Source of the DNA: Pantoea rwandensis
GTDB taxonomy: Bacteria; Pseudomonadota; Gammaproteobacteria; Enterobacterales; Enterobacteriaceae
Assembly (NCBI RefSeq): GCF_002095475.1
Contig: NZ_MLFR01000022.1
Span: forward strand, 1 to 64,000
Direction: 5' to 3'
DNA length: 64,000 nucleotides
Below the pieces are notes generated by a model. The model worked only from the letters and a program-made list of their open reading frames with translations. It ran no database searches and had not been told where the DNA came from. Each line of letters starts with the position of its first letter. Position 1 is the stretch's first letter. The position numbers and the translations under genes were made by a program. Below, in pieces: positions 9,173 through 18,521 of this stretch.

Positions 9173-9191
9173 TACCGCATGTAATGCGGTA
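9173..9191 (-). promoter_or_regulatory. Leader hairpin before the dehydrogenase operon
   Basis: TACCGCAT-GTA-ATGCGGTA is a perfect 8-bp dyad a few bases upstream of the GAGG ribosome site of the first gene. It could be an mRNA hairpin affecting translation or a protein operator; no T-tract follows. Confidence 0.4.
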
Positions 9192-9251
9192 TGAAAGTTA
9201 ATGGGTTGCTTTGTATTGTTTTTTTATTCGTGGCTTAAGGGATACAGCGTC

Positions 9252-9281
9252 ACTGTTACCGGTAACAGTAGGCGTAGTGTA
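9252..9281 (-). promoter_or_regulatory. GntR-type operator with adjacent -10
   Basis: ACTGTTACCGGTAACAGT (9252-9269) is a perfect 18-bp palindrome matching the E. coli GntR operator core TGTTA-N4-TAACA. On the minus strand a TACACT -10-like box (9276-9281) lies just upstream, so a bound repressor would cover the transcription start. It predicts gluconate induction of the dehydrogenase operon. Confidence 0.75.
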
Positions 9282-9455
9282 ACACCTTCACTGTTAATAA
9301 TTTAGTTTCTGGATACAAATGCGCACAAAATACTTAACAACTGAATGTGTCGATTTACATAACTGCGCCGATGCTGTCATTGTCAGATACAACCTACAAA
9401 AGACAGAGTGATGCCTGACGCGGTATAAAAGAGTACACACAACAGTGGAGCACCT

Positions 9456-10691
9456 ATGTTTAAGTCCTATTTTCCGCGGCCAGCACTATTTTTCAGCTCG
9501 GCAGCGATTTGGAGTTTGATTGCGATTTTCGCCTGGTTCGGCTTTTTCAATGATTTTCCTGCCAGGTTCCTAGCATTACAGGCTGCGATGCAGCAACCGT
9601 TGCCTACCAATGCCATGCGCTTTATCCATGCGAGCCAACTGTGGTTCTACGCCTATTACTGGATCGTGGCGGGTCTGTTCGCGCTGGCATGGCGCGTGAT
9701 CGATAATCACCCTTGGCAACGTTGGTCAGTATGGGGAGCGGCACTGATCATCTTTATCACCTGGTTTGGTGTGCAGGTCAGCGTGGCGATCAATGCCTGG
9801 TATAACCCGTTTGGTGACATGATTCAGAAAGCGCTCAGCAAACCCAACGCTGTCACTATTGATGAGTTTTACCGTCAAATCACCGCGTTTTTAGGTATCG
9901 CATTGATTGCCGTCGTCGTGGGTGTGATGAGCGCATTTTTCATCAGTCATTGGGTATTCCGCTGGCGTACCGCAATGAATAACTACTACATGCACAACTG
10001 GCAGCGCCTGCGTCATGTTGAAGGTGCAGCACAGCGTGTGCAGGAAGACACCATGCGTTTTGCCAGTACGCTGGAAGACTGGGGCGTGAGTTTCATTCAG
10101 GCGATCATGACGTTGGTGGCGTTTCTGCCCGTGCTGGTGGCGCTTTCGCCGCATGTTAAAGAGGTGCCTATTTTAGGCAGTATTCCTTATGCACTGGTGA
10201 TTGCCGCGTTGGTCTGGTCGATTTTTGGTACCGGCCTGTTAGCGCTGGTGGGGATCAAACTGCCGGGATTGGAATTCCGTAATCAGAAGGTGGAAGCTGC
10301 CTACCGTAAAGAGTTGGTCTATGGTGAAGATCACAACGATCGCGCCACCCCTCCTACCGTTGCCGAACTGTTTAGCCGTGTGCGCTATAACTACTTCCGT
10401 CTCTATTTCCATTACCTGTATTTCAACATCACTCGTATTCTCTACCTGCAAGTAGACAATGTCGTTGGGCTGTTCTTACTGCTTCCTTCGATTGTCGCCG
10501 CGTCGATTACGCTGGGTTTAATGAACCAGATTACTAACGTGTTTGACCAGGTTCGTTCGTCATTCCAATACCTGATCACTTCATGGTCTACGCTGGTTGA
10601 ATTGATGTCGATTTACAAACGTCTACGCAGCTTTGAGCAGATTCTGGCGGATATTCCGCATGATGAGATGATGCGCGAGTCGGCTGAGTAA
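9456..10691 (+). CDS. sbmA: Peptide/antibiotic transporter SbmA
   Basis: A 411-residue inner-membrane protein of the SbmA/BacA family, a proton-driven importer of proline-rich antimicrobial peptides, microcins and bleomycin-type compounds. The N-terminus [20 protein letters not shown], several membrane helices, and the conserved central region ([29 protein letters not shown] near 175-205) are diagnostic. The family resembles the membrane domain of ABC exporters but has no nucleotide-binding domain, as here. Length is close to E. coli SbmA (406). ATG 9456 follows GGAG. The usual E. coli partner yaiW is not next to it. Confidence 0.95.
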   Translation: MFKSYFPRPALFFSSAAIWSLIAIFAWFGFFNDFPARFLALQAAMQQPLPTNAMRFIHASQLWFYAYYWIVAGLFALAWRVIDNHPWQRWSVWGAALIIFITWFGVQVSVAINAWYNPFGDMIQKALSKPNAVTIDEFYRQITAFLGIALIAVVVGVMSAFFISHWVFRWRTAMNNYYMHNWQRLRHVEGAAQRVQEDTMRFASTLEDWGVSFIQAIMTLVAFLPVLVALSPHVKEVPILGSIPYALVIAALVWSIFGTGLLALVGIKLPGLEFRNQKVEAAYRKELVYGEDHNDRATPPTVAELFSRVRYNYFRLYFHYLYFNITRILYLQVDNVVGLFLLLPSIVAASITLGLMNQITNVFDQVRSSFQYLITSWSTLVELMSIYKRLRSFEQILADIPHDEMMRESAE

Positions 10692-10752
10692 GCCTGTGTT
10701 TTAGCGGCGAAATTTAATGCGCATCTGTCAGCGGTAACATCGCTTCAGGTGC

Positions 10753-10815
10753 GCGCGATAAATCGCGCCGCTATCATCATGCGTAGGGGGAGCCTTGGCG
10801 CGGCCTGTAGGCCGC
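10753..10815. repeat. Pair of palindromic repeats
   Basis: GCGCGAT-AA-ATCGCGC (10753-10768) followed by CGCTA is the inverted orientation of the GCGCGAT palindrome class. A GTAG at 10783-10786 precedes a second hairpin GCGGCCT-GT-AGGCCGC (10800-10815). Both lie between the converging sbmA and dihydroxyacetone kinase genes. Confidence 0.65.
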
Positions 10816-10859
10816 ACCTGACAACTGCATGAAGTTGCATGCTGTTAGAACAGCAACAA

Positions 10860-12500
10860 TCAACCTGCCAGCACCGCAAATACCTTCTCAATCGCATACG
10901 CGCCCGGATCTTTGACACCGTTCAGACTCTGCTGATTCAGATACGCTGAGCGACCCGCTTTGGCGCTCTGCATTTGCGCCGTGGCATCCGCACCCTGCTG
11001 CGCCGCTTTGGCTGCGGCGGCCAATGACTCACCTGCTACCAAGGCTTCCAGCGCCGGTTGCAGCGCATCGACTAATGTACGATGTCCCGGCTGTGCGCCG
11101 CCGTAATGCTTCATACGTTCCAGGCCGTGCATCAACGCCTGTGGCAGTTCACTGCCCTCTTCCAGCTGTTGACCCGCACTGGTGAACAGAATCGACATCA
11201 ATACGCCACTCGATCCGCCCATCACCGTGGCCAGCTGCTCACCAATCAGCGCCATTAACGTCGGCAACTCATCCAGCGGTAATTGCTTGTCGCGCAAGCC
11301 GCGCTGGATCTTCTTCGCGCCCGCCGCAAAGGTTGATCCGGTATCGCCATCACCCACCTTGGCATCCAGCGCATTCAGCTCGCTCTCCAGATCGATCAGC
11401 GTCTGCGTCACGCGCTCCACCGTCTCCGCCACTTCAGCGTTATCGGAAGGATCGAAATCCAGCACGCTGCCCACTTTCTCGGCGCTCTGCAAACTGATCG
11501 GCGCGAAGTCATACACCGGCACCCAGCCCAATACCTGCACCGGCGCATTGAGCGCTTCAAGAAATGGCGCTTCCAGTGCCAGCAGCGACAGCGAGAAGCC
11601 CTTCATATCCAGCGCACTGACCAGCGTGGCTGGGCCAATCAGATGGGTGATGCGCGCCGCCAGCGGTGATTGCAAGACTTCACGCGCCAATACCGCCAGC
11701 TCCAGCTGTGAAAATCCGCCGAGGTTGTTGATCAGAAGCAGGGCCTGCTTGCCGTCGGGCAGCGCCTGCGCCAGTTTATCCGTCATGATGCTGGTGATTT
11801 TACGGCTGTTTTGCGTATCCAGCGTGATGACACCCGGTTCACCGTGGATGCCCATGCCCAGTTCGCTATGGCCCGCTTCGACGCGTTCATCGCGCTTTTC
11901 GCCAGGAATATGGCAGGTCGCAAACGCCAGCCCAATCGACGAGGTGGCATCAATGGCGCGCTGCGCCAGTGCTTTAACCTCATCCAGTGTTTGCCCCTGC
12001 TCAGCAGCAAAACCGGCAATTTTGTGCACCAGCACGGTCCCAGCAATGCCGCGCGGCTGCGGATTTTCTGGCAGCGCGATGTCATCCTGCACCATCACCA
12101 ATTCGACGTTATAGCCGAGGTTTTTCGCCTTCTCGGCCGCCAACCCGAAATTAAGACGGTCGCCGGTGTAGTTCTTCACAATCAACAAACAGCCGGCATC
12201 ACCGGTGACATTGATGATGGCATTGAGTACCGCATCCACGCTCGGCGAGGCAAAGATATCGCCACATACCGCCGCCGTTAACATGCCTTTGCCAACAAAG
12301 CCCGCGTGGGCTGGCTCATGGCCCGACCCGCCGCCAGAAATCAGTGCGACTTTGCTTTTATCCCAATCTGAACGCACCACCACGCGGATCTCATCACCAA
12401 GATCGAGGCGGCGCAGATTGTGCCACGGCGTGCTCAGCAAAACCCCTTCGATGGCTTCGTTCACCAGATCGTTTTTCTCATGCATAAAAAACTGGCTCAT
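10860..12500 (-). CDS. ATP-dependent dihydroxyacetone kinase, DhaK-DhaL fusion
   Basis: A 546-residue single-chain kinase that phosphorylates dihydroxyacetone with ATP to give glycolytic DHAP. The N-terminal DhaK domain (about 1-330) has GGGSGHEP at 56-63 and the substrate-binding histidine H219 in MGIHGEPG, which forms a hemiaminal with the substrate in this family. The C-terminal DhaL domain (about 350-546) has the Mg-ATP motif VGDGDTGSTF. This layout is that of the Citrobacter freundii enzyme, not the PTS-dependent three-subunit form of E. coli. ATG 12500 follows GGAGAGGAAG. No dha regulator or glycerol dehydrogenase is adjacent. Confidence 0.93.
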   Translation of the reverse strand: MSQFFMHEKNDLVNEAIEGVLLSTPWHNLRRLDLGDEIRVVVRSDWDKSKVALISGGGSGHEPAHAGFVGKGMLTAAVCGDIFASPSVDAVLNAIINVTGDAGCLLIVKNYTGDRLNFGLAAEKAKNLGYNVELVMVQDDIALPENPQPRGIAGTVLVHKIAGFAAEQGQTLDEVKALAQRAIDATSSIGLAFATCHIPGEKRDERVEAGHSELGMGIHGEPGVITLDTQNSRKITSIMTDKLAQALPDGKQALLLINNLGGFSQLELAVLAREVLQSPLAARITHLIGPATLVSALDMKGFSLSLLALEAPFLEALNAPVQVLGWVPVYDFAPISLQSAEKVGSVLDFDPSDNAEVAETVERVTQTLIDLESELNALDAKVGDGDTGSTFAAGAKKIQRGLRDKQLPLDELPTLMALIGEQLATVMGGSSGVLMSILFTSAGQQLEEGSELPQALMHGLERMKHYGGAQPGHRTLVDALQPALEALVAGESLAAAAKAAQQGADATAQMQSAKAGRSAYLNQQSLNGVKDPGAYAIEKVFAVLAG

Positions 12501-12581
12501 TGCTTCCTCTCCATTGGTGTTGTCGAGGTAAAAGGTAGCGTATATCGCGGTGCAAGCGGGGAAGGAAAGTGCGGAAATGCA

Positions 12582-12603
12582 AAGGGCGACACATGTCGCC
12601 CTT
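12582..12603 (-). terminator. Probable terminator of the yncE-like gene
   Basis: Arms AAGGGCGAC (12582-12590) and GTCGCCCTT (12595-12603) form a 9-bp stem 21 bp past the minus-strand stop. The minus strand continues TTTGCATTT, an imperfect T-tract. Confidence 0.55.
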
Positions 12604-12623
12604 GAGTTTCAGATAACTGCTGC

Positions 12624-13673
12624 TTACAGCGCGATGCGCAGTACGCTATCTGGATTTTTTGGTGGTTCTTTACGTGAACCCGGCTGCTTCACACTAACAA
12701 ACAGCGTTTTACCGTCTGCTGACAGCGCCAGGCTGTTTGGCAGGCCAGGTGCTTTTACAGTGCGTTTCACTTTATAGGTGCTGGCGTCAATGATGCTGAT
12801 TTCGCCCGCTTTGCGATGGGTCACGTAAAGCTCGTTGCGATCCGCATTGAAAAGCACTGCCAGAGATTCTGGCACATCAATCTTGTGAATCACCTGCTGA
12901 GTGCGGGAATCCAGCACCAGTACCTGAGGCTGTTTAGAGTCGCTCAGGAAGATGCGATGGCCTTGGGTATCCAGCGCGATATTCAGGAAGAAGTGATCTT
13001 TGTCGCCATCAATTTTCTGACGTTTTTCAATCGCGTTGAGACGCGTATTGATGGTCACCAATTCGCCATCGGCGTTAGTCACATACAATTTCTGCGCCGC
13101 AGAATCGATAGCCAAACCGGTGCCCATTTTACCCGTGTTCGGTACGGTGCTGACCAGCTTCAGGGTTTTGCCATCCACCACCCACACCACGCTCTGCTCA
13201 CCGAGACCGGTGACATACACGCGGTCGGTTGCCGCATCGGCTGCCACTTCACGCGGCTGCAGTGGGCGGACAGTTTCGCTGCGTTGACGCGCATCCAGCA
13301 CCAGCGTGTTCAGTACTTTACCGCTGCTGGCATCGACCGAGGTCAGCGCCGCATCACGGGTATTACCAAAGAACAGCGTGTTGGTTTTCTGGTTAATCGC
13401 GGCGCCAAAGGTCGGCAGATCGGTATTGATGGTCTGCTTCACCGACAGATCCTGCGGATCGAGACGATAAACGGTGCCGCCTTTGCTGCTGGCGTTTTGC
13501 GCCGTGGCGAGGAACAGCGCGTTATCGCTGTTGCTAAACGCCAGTTCGTAAGCCCCTTTGGAAATCACCTGATTTAATGGCTGGGATTCAGCCGCCAGCA
13601 CCGCAGAGGAAGATAACAGCGCCGTTGCCAGCAGCAGTGGGCGCAGCGCCCATGTTGTTTTAATCGCTTTCAT
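12624..13673 (-). CDS. yncE: YncE-like periplasmic beta-propeller protein
   Basis: A 349-residue exported seven-bladed beta-propeller. The signal peptide is at 1-28 (MKAIKTTWALRPLLLATALL, cleavage near VLAAES). The rest is a series of YVTN-type blades, e.g. TDRVYVTGLGEQSVVWVVDGKTLK, QKLYVTNADGELVTI and NELYVTHRKAGEISIIDASTYK. E. coli YncE is the same size, binds single-stranded DNA in vitro and is iron/Fur-regulated; its role is unclear. ATG 13673 follows TGGAGAAG. An upstream ATG at 13736 would add an unlikely 21-residue extension. A Fur-box candidate lies about 110 bp upstream. Confidence 0.88.
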   Translation of the reverse strand: MKAIKTTWALRPLLLATALLSSSAVLAAESQPLNQVISKGAYELAFSNSDNALFLATAQNASSKGGTVYRLDPQDLSVKQTINTDLPTFGAAINQKTNTLFFGNTRDAALTSVDASSGKVLNTLVLDARQRSETVRPLQPREVAADAATDRVYVTGLGEQSVVWVVDGKTLKLVSTVPNTGKMGTGLAIDSAAQKLYVTNADGELVTINTRLNAIEKRQKIDGDKDHFFLNIALDTQGHRIFLSDSKQPQVLVLDSRTQQVIHKIDVPESLAVLFNADRNELYVTHRKAGEISIIDASTYKVKRTVKAPGLPNSLALSADGKTLFVSVKQPGSRKEPPKNPDSVLRIAL

Positions 13674-13783
13674 AACTTCTCCATAGCAAATCCACCGCCT
13701 CATGGCAGTGAAGTGAAAGCTCGACAGTGCAACCAATTTTATAAAGACAGCCCGAGGCGAGCTGACGAAGGATGATTTTTTTT

Positions 13784-13802
13784 GAGAATAGTAATCATTT
13801 AG
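13784..13802. promoter_or_regulatory. Candidate Fur box
   Basis: GAGAATAGTAATCATTTAG matches 13 of 19 positions of the Fur consensus GATAATGATAATCATTATC, including the whole TAATCATT half. It lies upstream of the yncE-like gene, whose E. coli counterpart is Fur-repressed. Confidence 0.6.
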
Positions 13803-13888
13803 AGGGGAAAGTGACAGGTTTTTATCAAGTTACCAACGCCGCCAGGGCGCCCTAAGGCACCCTGTCAGCACAGAACGTTAACGCAGAC

Positions 13889-14098
13889 TTATTTGGTCAA
13901 CTCGGCAGTCATGTGCACGCCGTTGTTGAAGTTGGCTTCAGTCACTTTATAGGAAGTACCAGCTTTGTGCGCCTGAGCAGCGATTTGCGCTTCTGCGCCA
14001 TCGATGGTGGTATCAGTAGCGGTGATGCTTTGCGCGAAGCTAGCGAATGGCAGAGCGGTAAGAGCAATTACAGCAGCAAAAGTTTTGATAGATTTCAT
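13889..14098 (-). CDS. DUF1471 (YdgH/BhsA/McbA-like) small exported protein
   Basis: A 69-residue protein with a clear signal peptide (MKSIKTFAAVIALTALPFASFAQS, cleavage near residue 22) and a short mature domain ending GVHMTAELTK. This is the pattern of the DUF1471 family of enterobacterial periplasmic stress and biofilm proteins (BhsA, McbA, YhcN). The mature domain is fairly short. ATG 14098 follows GAGGAATTG; a start six codons upstream lacks a good ribosome site. It stands alone between yncE and a terminator. The family is recognised but its molecular role is unknown. Confidence 0.8.
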   Translation of the reverse strand: MKSIKTFAAVIALTALPFASFAQSITATDTTIDGAEAQIAAQAHKAGTSYKVTEANFNNGVHMTAELTK

Positions 14099-14315
14099 GG
14101 TCAATTCCTCAGTCAATGTTTTATCAGGTAAGGCTTAATCGCCTTGTTGAGATAAATAATAGGCTGATAATCGATCAGTAAAAAGCGGAGAGATTTGCTT
14201 ATGTCATTCGATTAATTTGAACAATAAAAGCACATTTAGATTAACATCTGCGCAAAGGGTTAAAAAACCAAGTTTTGATTGAAAGGCAGGATTTATGGCT
14301 GTGATAGAGAGAATG

Positions 14316-14342
14316 AAAAAGGTCACCCTAAAAGGGTGACCT
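14316..14342 (-). terminator. Intrinsic terminator of the NepI-like gene
   Basis: Read on the minus strand, a 9-bp stem (AGGTCACCC/GGGTGACCT, 14320-14342) with loop TTTTA is followed by TTTTTC. It sits 50 bp past the minus-strand exporter gene. Confidence 0.85.
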
Positions 14343-14391
14343 CTGGTGCTCAGTGCATTCTTGTAAGGGCGGTATTCATGCCGCCCAAGCT

Positions 14392-15579
14392 TTAACCGTG
14401 ATGCCTGACGCGCGTGAAAATGGTGATAGCCGCTAACAACATCAGCACACCGCTGGCGAGGAACACGCCGCCCGCGCCTTGCAGGTCAAACATCCAGCCA
14501 CCTGCGGCTGCACCGGCAGTGATCGCCAACTGAATCGTCGCTACCAGCAAACCGCCCCCCGACTCTGCATCATCAGGCACCGCACGGGAAATCCACGTTG
14601 ACCAGCCGGTTGGCATCGAACCAAACGCCAAGCCCCACATCGCCACGCCCACGGCCACCAGCCATGACACATTTCCAAAACTCACCAGCAACACCGCCGT
14701 CACGCTCATCACCAACGCCATACCGGTTAACGTCAGCGATACGCTGCGCGTCACCAGATAGCCCGCCAGCGACGTGCCGAAGAAGTTCGCCACGCCAAAC
14801 GCCAGCAGCACCAGCGACAGTTGATTCACATTGAGCTGCGCGCTGCCCTCAAGGAACGGACGCAGATAGGTAAAGAAGGCGAAATGTCCGGTGAACATCA
14901 TGATCACCGCTAACATGCCCCAACGCATCAATCCGTTACGCAACAGATCCAACACGCCACCGCTGCGCGCTTTGTTTTCTGGCGGCATCGCTGGCAAGGT
15001 GAAGAACTGCCATAACAGCGCCAACACGCCCAGCGCTGAGGTCAGCATGAAAATGTTACGCCAGCCAATCATGCCGCCCAGATAGCTGCCTAACGGCGCG
15101 GCGATGATGGTTGCCAATGAAATACCGCTAAACACAATCGACAGCGCTTTTGGCACCTGATCGCTCGGTACCAAACGCATGGTAATCGCGGTTGAGAGCG
15201 TCCAGAAGCCGCCAATCGCTACGCCGAGCAGCACGCGCGCTAGCAAAATCATCGGCAGGTTTTCCGCAAACGCCACCAGCAGCGCCGAAGCGATCAGCAG
15301 TAGCGTAAAGCCCAGCATCACATTGCGACGATCCAGCTGACGCGTGACATTGCCGATCACCAGGCTGGTGAGCAACGCCACTAGCGCGGTCACCGTGACG
15401 GTTTGTCCGGCTTGCCCTTCACTGATGCGCAGTGAGTCGGCAATCGGCGTCAACAAACTCACCGGCAGGAATTCGGCGGTAATCAAGCCAAACACGCCAA
15501 ATGCCATGGCAAACACCGCACCCCATGCGGGTTTATCCACCGCTACACTTGTTTCGACCACTTCAGTATCCAGACTCAT
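14392..15579 (-). CDS. MFS drug/nucleoside exporter, NepI-like
   Basis: A 395-residue 12-helix MFS exporter of the DHA1 (AraJ/SotB/NepI) group. Near the N-terminus it has AEFLPVSLLTPIADSLRISEGQAGQTVTV, close to E. coli NepI, a purine ribonucleoside efflux pump. The loop motif RQLDRRNVM and the helix 4-5 stretch LGVAIGGFWTLSTAITMRLVP are also family features. Substrate is inferred from similarity only; related pumps export sugars or drugs. It is divergent from an AraC-type regulator across 103 bp, a classic regulator-target pair, and is closed by a strong terminator. Confidence 0.85.
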   Translation of the reverse strand: MSLDTEVVETSVAVDKPAWGAVFAMAFGVFGLITAEFLPVSLLTPIADSLRISEGQAGQTVTVTALVALLTSLVIGNVTRQLDRRNVMLGFTLLLIASALLVAFAENLPMILLARVLLGVAIGGFWTLSTAITMRLVPSDQVPKALSIVFSGISLATIIAAPLGSYLGGMIGWRNIFMLTSALGVLALLWQFFTLPAMPPENKARSGGVLDLLRNGLMRWGMLAVIMMFTGHFAFFTYLRPFLEGSAQLNVNQLSLVLLAFGVANFFGTSLAGYLVTRSVSLTLTGMALVMSVTAVLLVSFGNVSWLVAVGVAMWGLAFGSMPTGWSTWISRAVPDDAESGGGLLVATIQLAITAGAAAGGWMFDLQGAGGVFLASGVLMLLAAITIFTRVRHHG

Positions 15580-15682
15580 TTGCGATCCCCATCACAAAAA
15601 TTCAAGTTGTAAGCATAGAGAGACTTGCCAAGACGATCTATGATACAAAAACTTTGTTATTTGATTATTCGTCTGGATTCGT

Positions 15683-16633
15683 ATGAGCCGCTATGAAGAT
15701 CTGACCAGTGAGTTGCTGATGGGCATGCGCCTTTACGGCGTGAAATACCAGCGCATTGCGCTGCATGCGCCTTTTGGTTTGCAGTACGAACATGCGCCAG
15801 GCCGCGCGCAGCTGCATTTTGTTGGGCACGGATCGCTACTGGTACGCTCGGCATCTGGGACGATCTATAAGCTGCAAGCTGGCGATGCACTGCTGATTCC
15901 GCACGGCAAAACCCATGCGCTGATCTCTTCTGAAGACGCCATCTGCGAACCGATTACCACCTTCAACAGCAAACCGATCTGCGGCAGCGTGTGCGCCATC
16001 GATGACAGCAACGAAATCTGTACCGATAACGCAGATGTAATTTTATTCAGCGCCTGTATGGCATTTGAACTTGGCGGCATGCAGCCGCTGGTGCACACCA
16101 TGCCAGACGTGATGCTGGTCAGTACCTTGTTGGCGCAATACCCGGAAATTAAACCGATTCTCGATGCGATGGAACGCGAAACGCGTCAGCGTAAAGCCGG
16201 TTTCGCGGGGATTTTGTCGCGTTTAGCGGATGTGGTGGCCGCACAAATTGTGCGCGGCTGGGTGGAAAACGGCTGCGGTAAAGGCAGTGGATTGGTGCAG
16301 GCGCTGCGCGATCCCCGTCTTAGTCAGGCAATGGCAGCGATGCACCGCGCGCCCGGGGAGAACTGGACGGTAGAACGGTTGGCGCGCGAATCTGGCAGTT
16401 CGCGTTCAGTGTTTGCCGCCCGCTTCCAGAGCGCCACCGGTATGACGCCGCTGCGCTATCTCACGGAGTTACGGATGAGGCTGGCAGTGGAACGCATTGT
16501 TAATGAGGGCGAAGCGGTGGAAAGCGTCGCCTTCCACCTCGGTTACGGTTCGCTGGCGGCTTTTAGCCGTGCCTTTAAGCGGATTGTCGGGACACCACCC
16601 GGCGCGTTACGTGCCGCACGCGAAACGCTTTAA
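15683..16633 (+). CDS. AraC-family regulator with cupin domain
   Basis: A 316-residue transcription factor. The N-terminal half (about 15-190) is a Cupin_6 (AraC_binding_2) ligand domain with [17 protein letters not shown]. The C-terminal 100 residues hold the two AraC helix-turn-helices: [22 protein letters not shown] near 230-255, and a second in [22 protein letters not shown] near 275-300. It is transcribed away from the NepI-like exporter, which it probably regulates. Its stop codon overlaps by 4 bp the end of the converging chemoreceptor gene. Confidence 0.88.
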   Translation: MSRYEDLTSELLMGMRLYGVKYQRIALHAPFGLQYEHAPGRAQLHFVGHGSLLVRSASGTIYKLQAGDALLIPHGKTHALISSEDAICEPITTFNSKPICGSVCAIDDSNEICTDNADVILFSACMAFELGGMQPLVHTMPDVMLVSTLLAQYPEIKPILDAMERETRQRKAGFAGILSRLADVVAAQIVRGWVENGCGKGSGLVQALRDPRLSQAMAAMHRAPGENWTVERLARESGSSRSVFAARFQSATGMTPLRYLTELRMRLAVERIVNEGEAVESVAFHLGYGSLAAFSRAFKRIVGTPPGALRAARETL

Positions 16634-18174
16634 CGGAACACGCTGATCGCTTCGACCAAGCGGTTGGCCTGTCGCGCCATACGGCCCGAAGCCTCGGCGC
16701 TCTCCGCTACGCGAGCCGCATTTTGATGCGTGATGTCGTCGAGATCTTCTACCGCCGTGCTGACTTCGCTCAGTGCAATGGATTGCTCCGCGGTAGCAGA
16801 ACTGATTTGCGCAATCAGCGCCGTCACATTCTGCACCTGCCCGACAATTTCTTGCATGGTGCGTCCAGCCGCATCGGCATGATCGCTGCCTGACTGCACG
16901 CGGCTGGCGCTGGTTTCTACCAGCGTTTTGATTTCGCTGGCGGCTTTGGCACTGCGCTGTGCCAGGCTACGTACCTCACCCGCCACCACGGCAAAACCTT
17001 TGCCTTGCTCCCCCGCACGCGCGGCTTCTACCGCCGCATTCAGTGCCAGAATATTGGTCTGGAACGCAATACTGTCGATCACGCTGGTGATGTTGGCGAT
17101 ACGCTTCGAACTGTCGGCGATCTCCGCCATCATCCCGACCATCTCTTGCACCACCTCGCCCCCTTTAATCGCCGCGTGGCTGGTGTTTTCTGACAGGTCA
17201 TTCACTTCGCTGGCGGTATCGGTGTTGCTTTTCACCGTGGCGGTCATTTCATTCATGGTGGCAGCGGTTTGCTGCACGTTGGCGGCGGCCTGCTCGGTGC
17301 GACGGCTCAACTCATCGTTGCTGCGGGCAATTGCATCACTGGCGCTCAGTACGTTGATCGCCTGGCCGCTGACATCATCCACCAGCCAGCGGAACATCAG
17401 CCCCAACTGACCGATAGCACGCAGCGTGATCCCGATTTCATCGACGCGATCCAATTGATCCACTTTATGGCTGGCACCCGTCGCGACACTTAACGCCTGA
17501 CGGCAGATTCGCTCCATCGGGCGCGAAATTTGCTGCTCCAGCCACAAACTCGCTAACAGCAACAACACGGCCATGCCACCGGCAAAGCAACCGAGTTGCA
17601 TCGTGTTCAAGCCCAGTAGCCACACACCTGCGACCGACAAAGGCAGTAACGCTATTAAGGGTGAGCGAATACGCCAACGCAGCGGCATGGTTTTCAGCAG
17701 TGAACCCAAACGACGCCAGCCGGTGCCAATCAGCAGGCCTTTATGGAAACGACGCCCTTTAGCACGTCCTTCGCGGAAATCACGGTACAGCGCTTCGGTC
17801 TGACGAATCTCTTCGGCTGAGGGTTTGGTACGTACCGACATAAAGCCCTGAACGTTGCCATCACGTACCACCGGAATGGCATTGGCTCGGACCCAATAGT
17901 GATCGCCGTTCTTACGACGGTTTTTCACCAGGGCGGTCCAAGGTTCACCTTGTTTCAGCGTTGACCACATATCGGCGAAAGCTTCCGGCGGCATATCCGG
18001 GTGACGCACCATATTATGCGGTTGACCATTCACCTCCTCCGGGCTAAACCCACTGACCTCAATGAAAGCATCGTTGGCGTAGGTGATATAGCTGTTGAGA
18101 TCGGTGGTCGACATCAGCGTGGCATCATCTTCAAAAATGAATTCGCGCTGAGTGATAGGCTGGTTGTTCCGCAT
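16630..18174 (-). CDS. aer: Aer-like PAS-domain chemoreceptor
   Basis: A 514-residue aerotaxis/energy-taxis transducer. The N-terminal PAS domain (about 20-125) has the Aer-type motif [12 protein letters not shown] and [11 protein letters not shown], and probably binds FAD to sense redox state. One hydrophobic hairpin (about 165-205) anchors it in the membrane, followed by HAMP-like sequence ([13 protein letters not shown]). The C-terminal methyl-accepting domain holds the hairpin tip [20 protein letters not shown] that binds CheA/CheW. There is no periplasmic sensor domain and no C-terminal receptor-methylase pentapeptide. Length is near E. coli Aer (506). Several Aer-like receptors occur per genome in this group, so orthology is not certain. 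Confidence 0.88.
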   Translation of the reverse strand: MRNNQPITQREFIFEDDATLMSTTDLNSYITYANDAFIEVSGFSPEEVNGQPHNMVRHPDMPPEAFADMWSTLKQGEPWTALVKNRRKNGDHYWVRANAIPVVRDGNVQGFMSVRTKPSAEEIRQTEALYRDFREGRAKGRRFHKGLLIGTGWRRLGSLLKTMPLRWRIRSPLIALLPLSVAGVWLLGLNTMQLGCFAGGMAVLLLLASLWLEQQISRPMERICRQALSVATGASHKVDQLDRVDEIGITLRAIGQLGLMFRWLVDDVSGQAINVLSASDAIARSNDELSRRTEQAAANVQQTAATMNEMTATVKSNTDTASEVNDLSENTSHAAIKGGEVVQEMVGMMAEIADSSKRIANITSVIDSIAFQTNILALNAAVEAARAGEQGKGFAVVAGEVRSLAQRSAKAASEIKTLVETSASRVQSGSDHADAAGRTMQEIVGQVQNVTALIAQISSATAEQSIALSEVSTAVEDLDDITHQNAARVAESAEASGRMARQANRLVEAISVFR

Positions 18175-18394
18175 GTGTGTGGTCCTTGCAAGATGCAGGC
18201 TAAAGGAAAAATCAATTACACTTTTTTACCTTTTCGGCAGCAGAGCTGGCTGGCTTTAGCTCGAAGAATTAATTTTTATCCTGAATTAAAGCCATGATGA
18301 ACAATACCCCTGTTATTTGTGGAGGAAATCGATCGATAAAATTTTATTTAGGGTATATGAAATCAAGGTTTTGCTGAACGTAGCGATGAGCAAA

Positions 18395-18417
18395 GTGCGC
18401 ATAAATGCGCACACTAC
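18395..18417 (-). repeat. GTAG-headed palindromic repeat
   Basis: GTGCGCAT-AA-ATGCGCAC (18395-18412) is followed by CTAC (18414-18417), the inverted GTAG head. Confidence 0.75.
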
Positions 18418-18438
18418 ATAGATCCCCGCCATTTCACC

Positions 18439-18459
18439 GTAGGGGCGCCATTGATGGCG
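18439..18459 (+). repeat. GTAG-headed palindromic repeat
   Basis: GTAG (18439-18442) is followed by CGCCAT-TG-ATGGCG (18446-18459). It is the same family as its neighbour but with changed, still paired, stem bases. Confidence 0.75.
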
Positions 18460-18521
18460 ACCAGGCCGAATGCCGTAGCCTTTGACGACGACATTTAAGA
18501 CGACTCTCGAAATGCCCTCAC

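Larger units (their letters stand above)
18175..18521. other. Intergenic gap with two palindromic repeats
   Basis: It lies between the start of the Aer-like gene and the stop of the autotransporter gene. The right half holds two GTAG-type palindromes (18395-18417, 18439-18459). I see no gene and no T-rich terminator. Confidence 0.7.

Noticed and set aside
13843-13864. Terminator for the DUF1471 gene
   Set aside because: The stem has a C-A mismatch and no T-tract on the minus strand.
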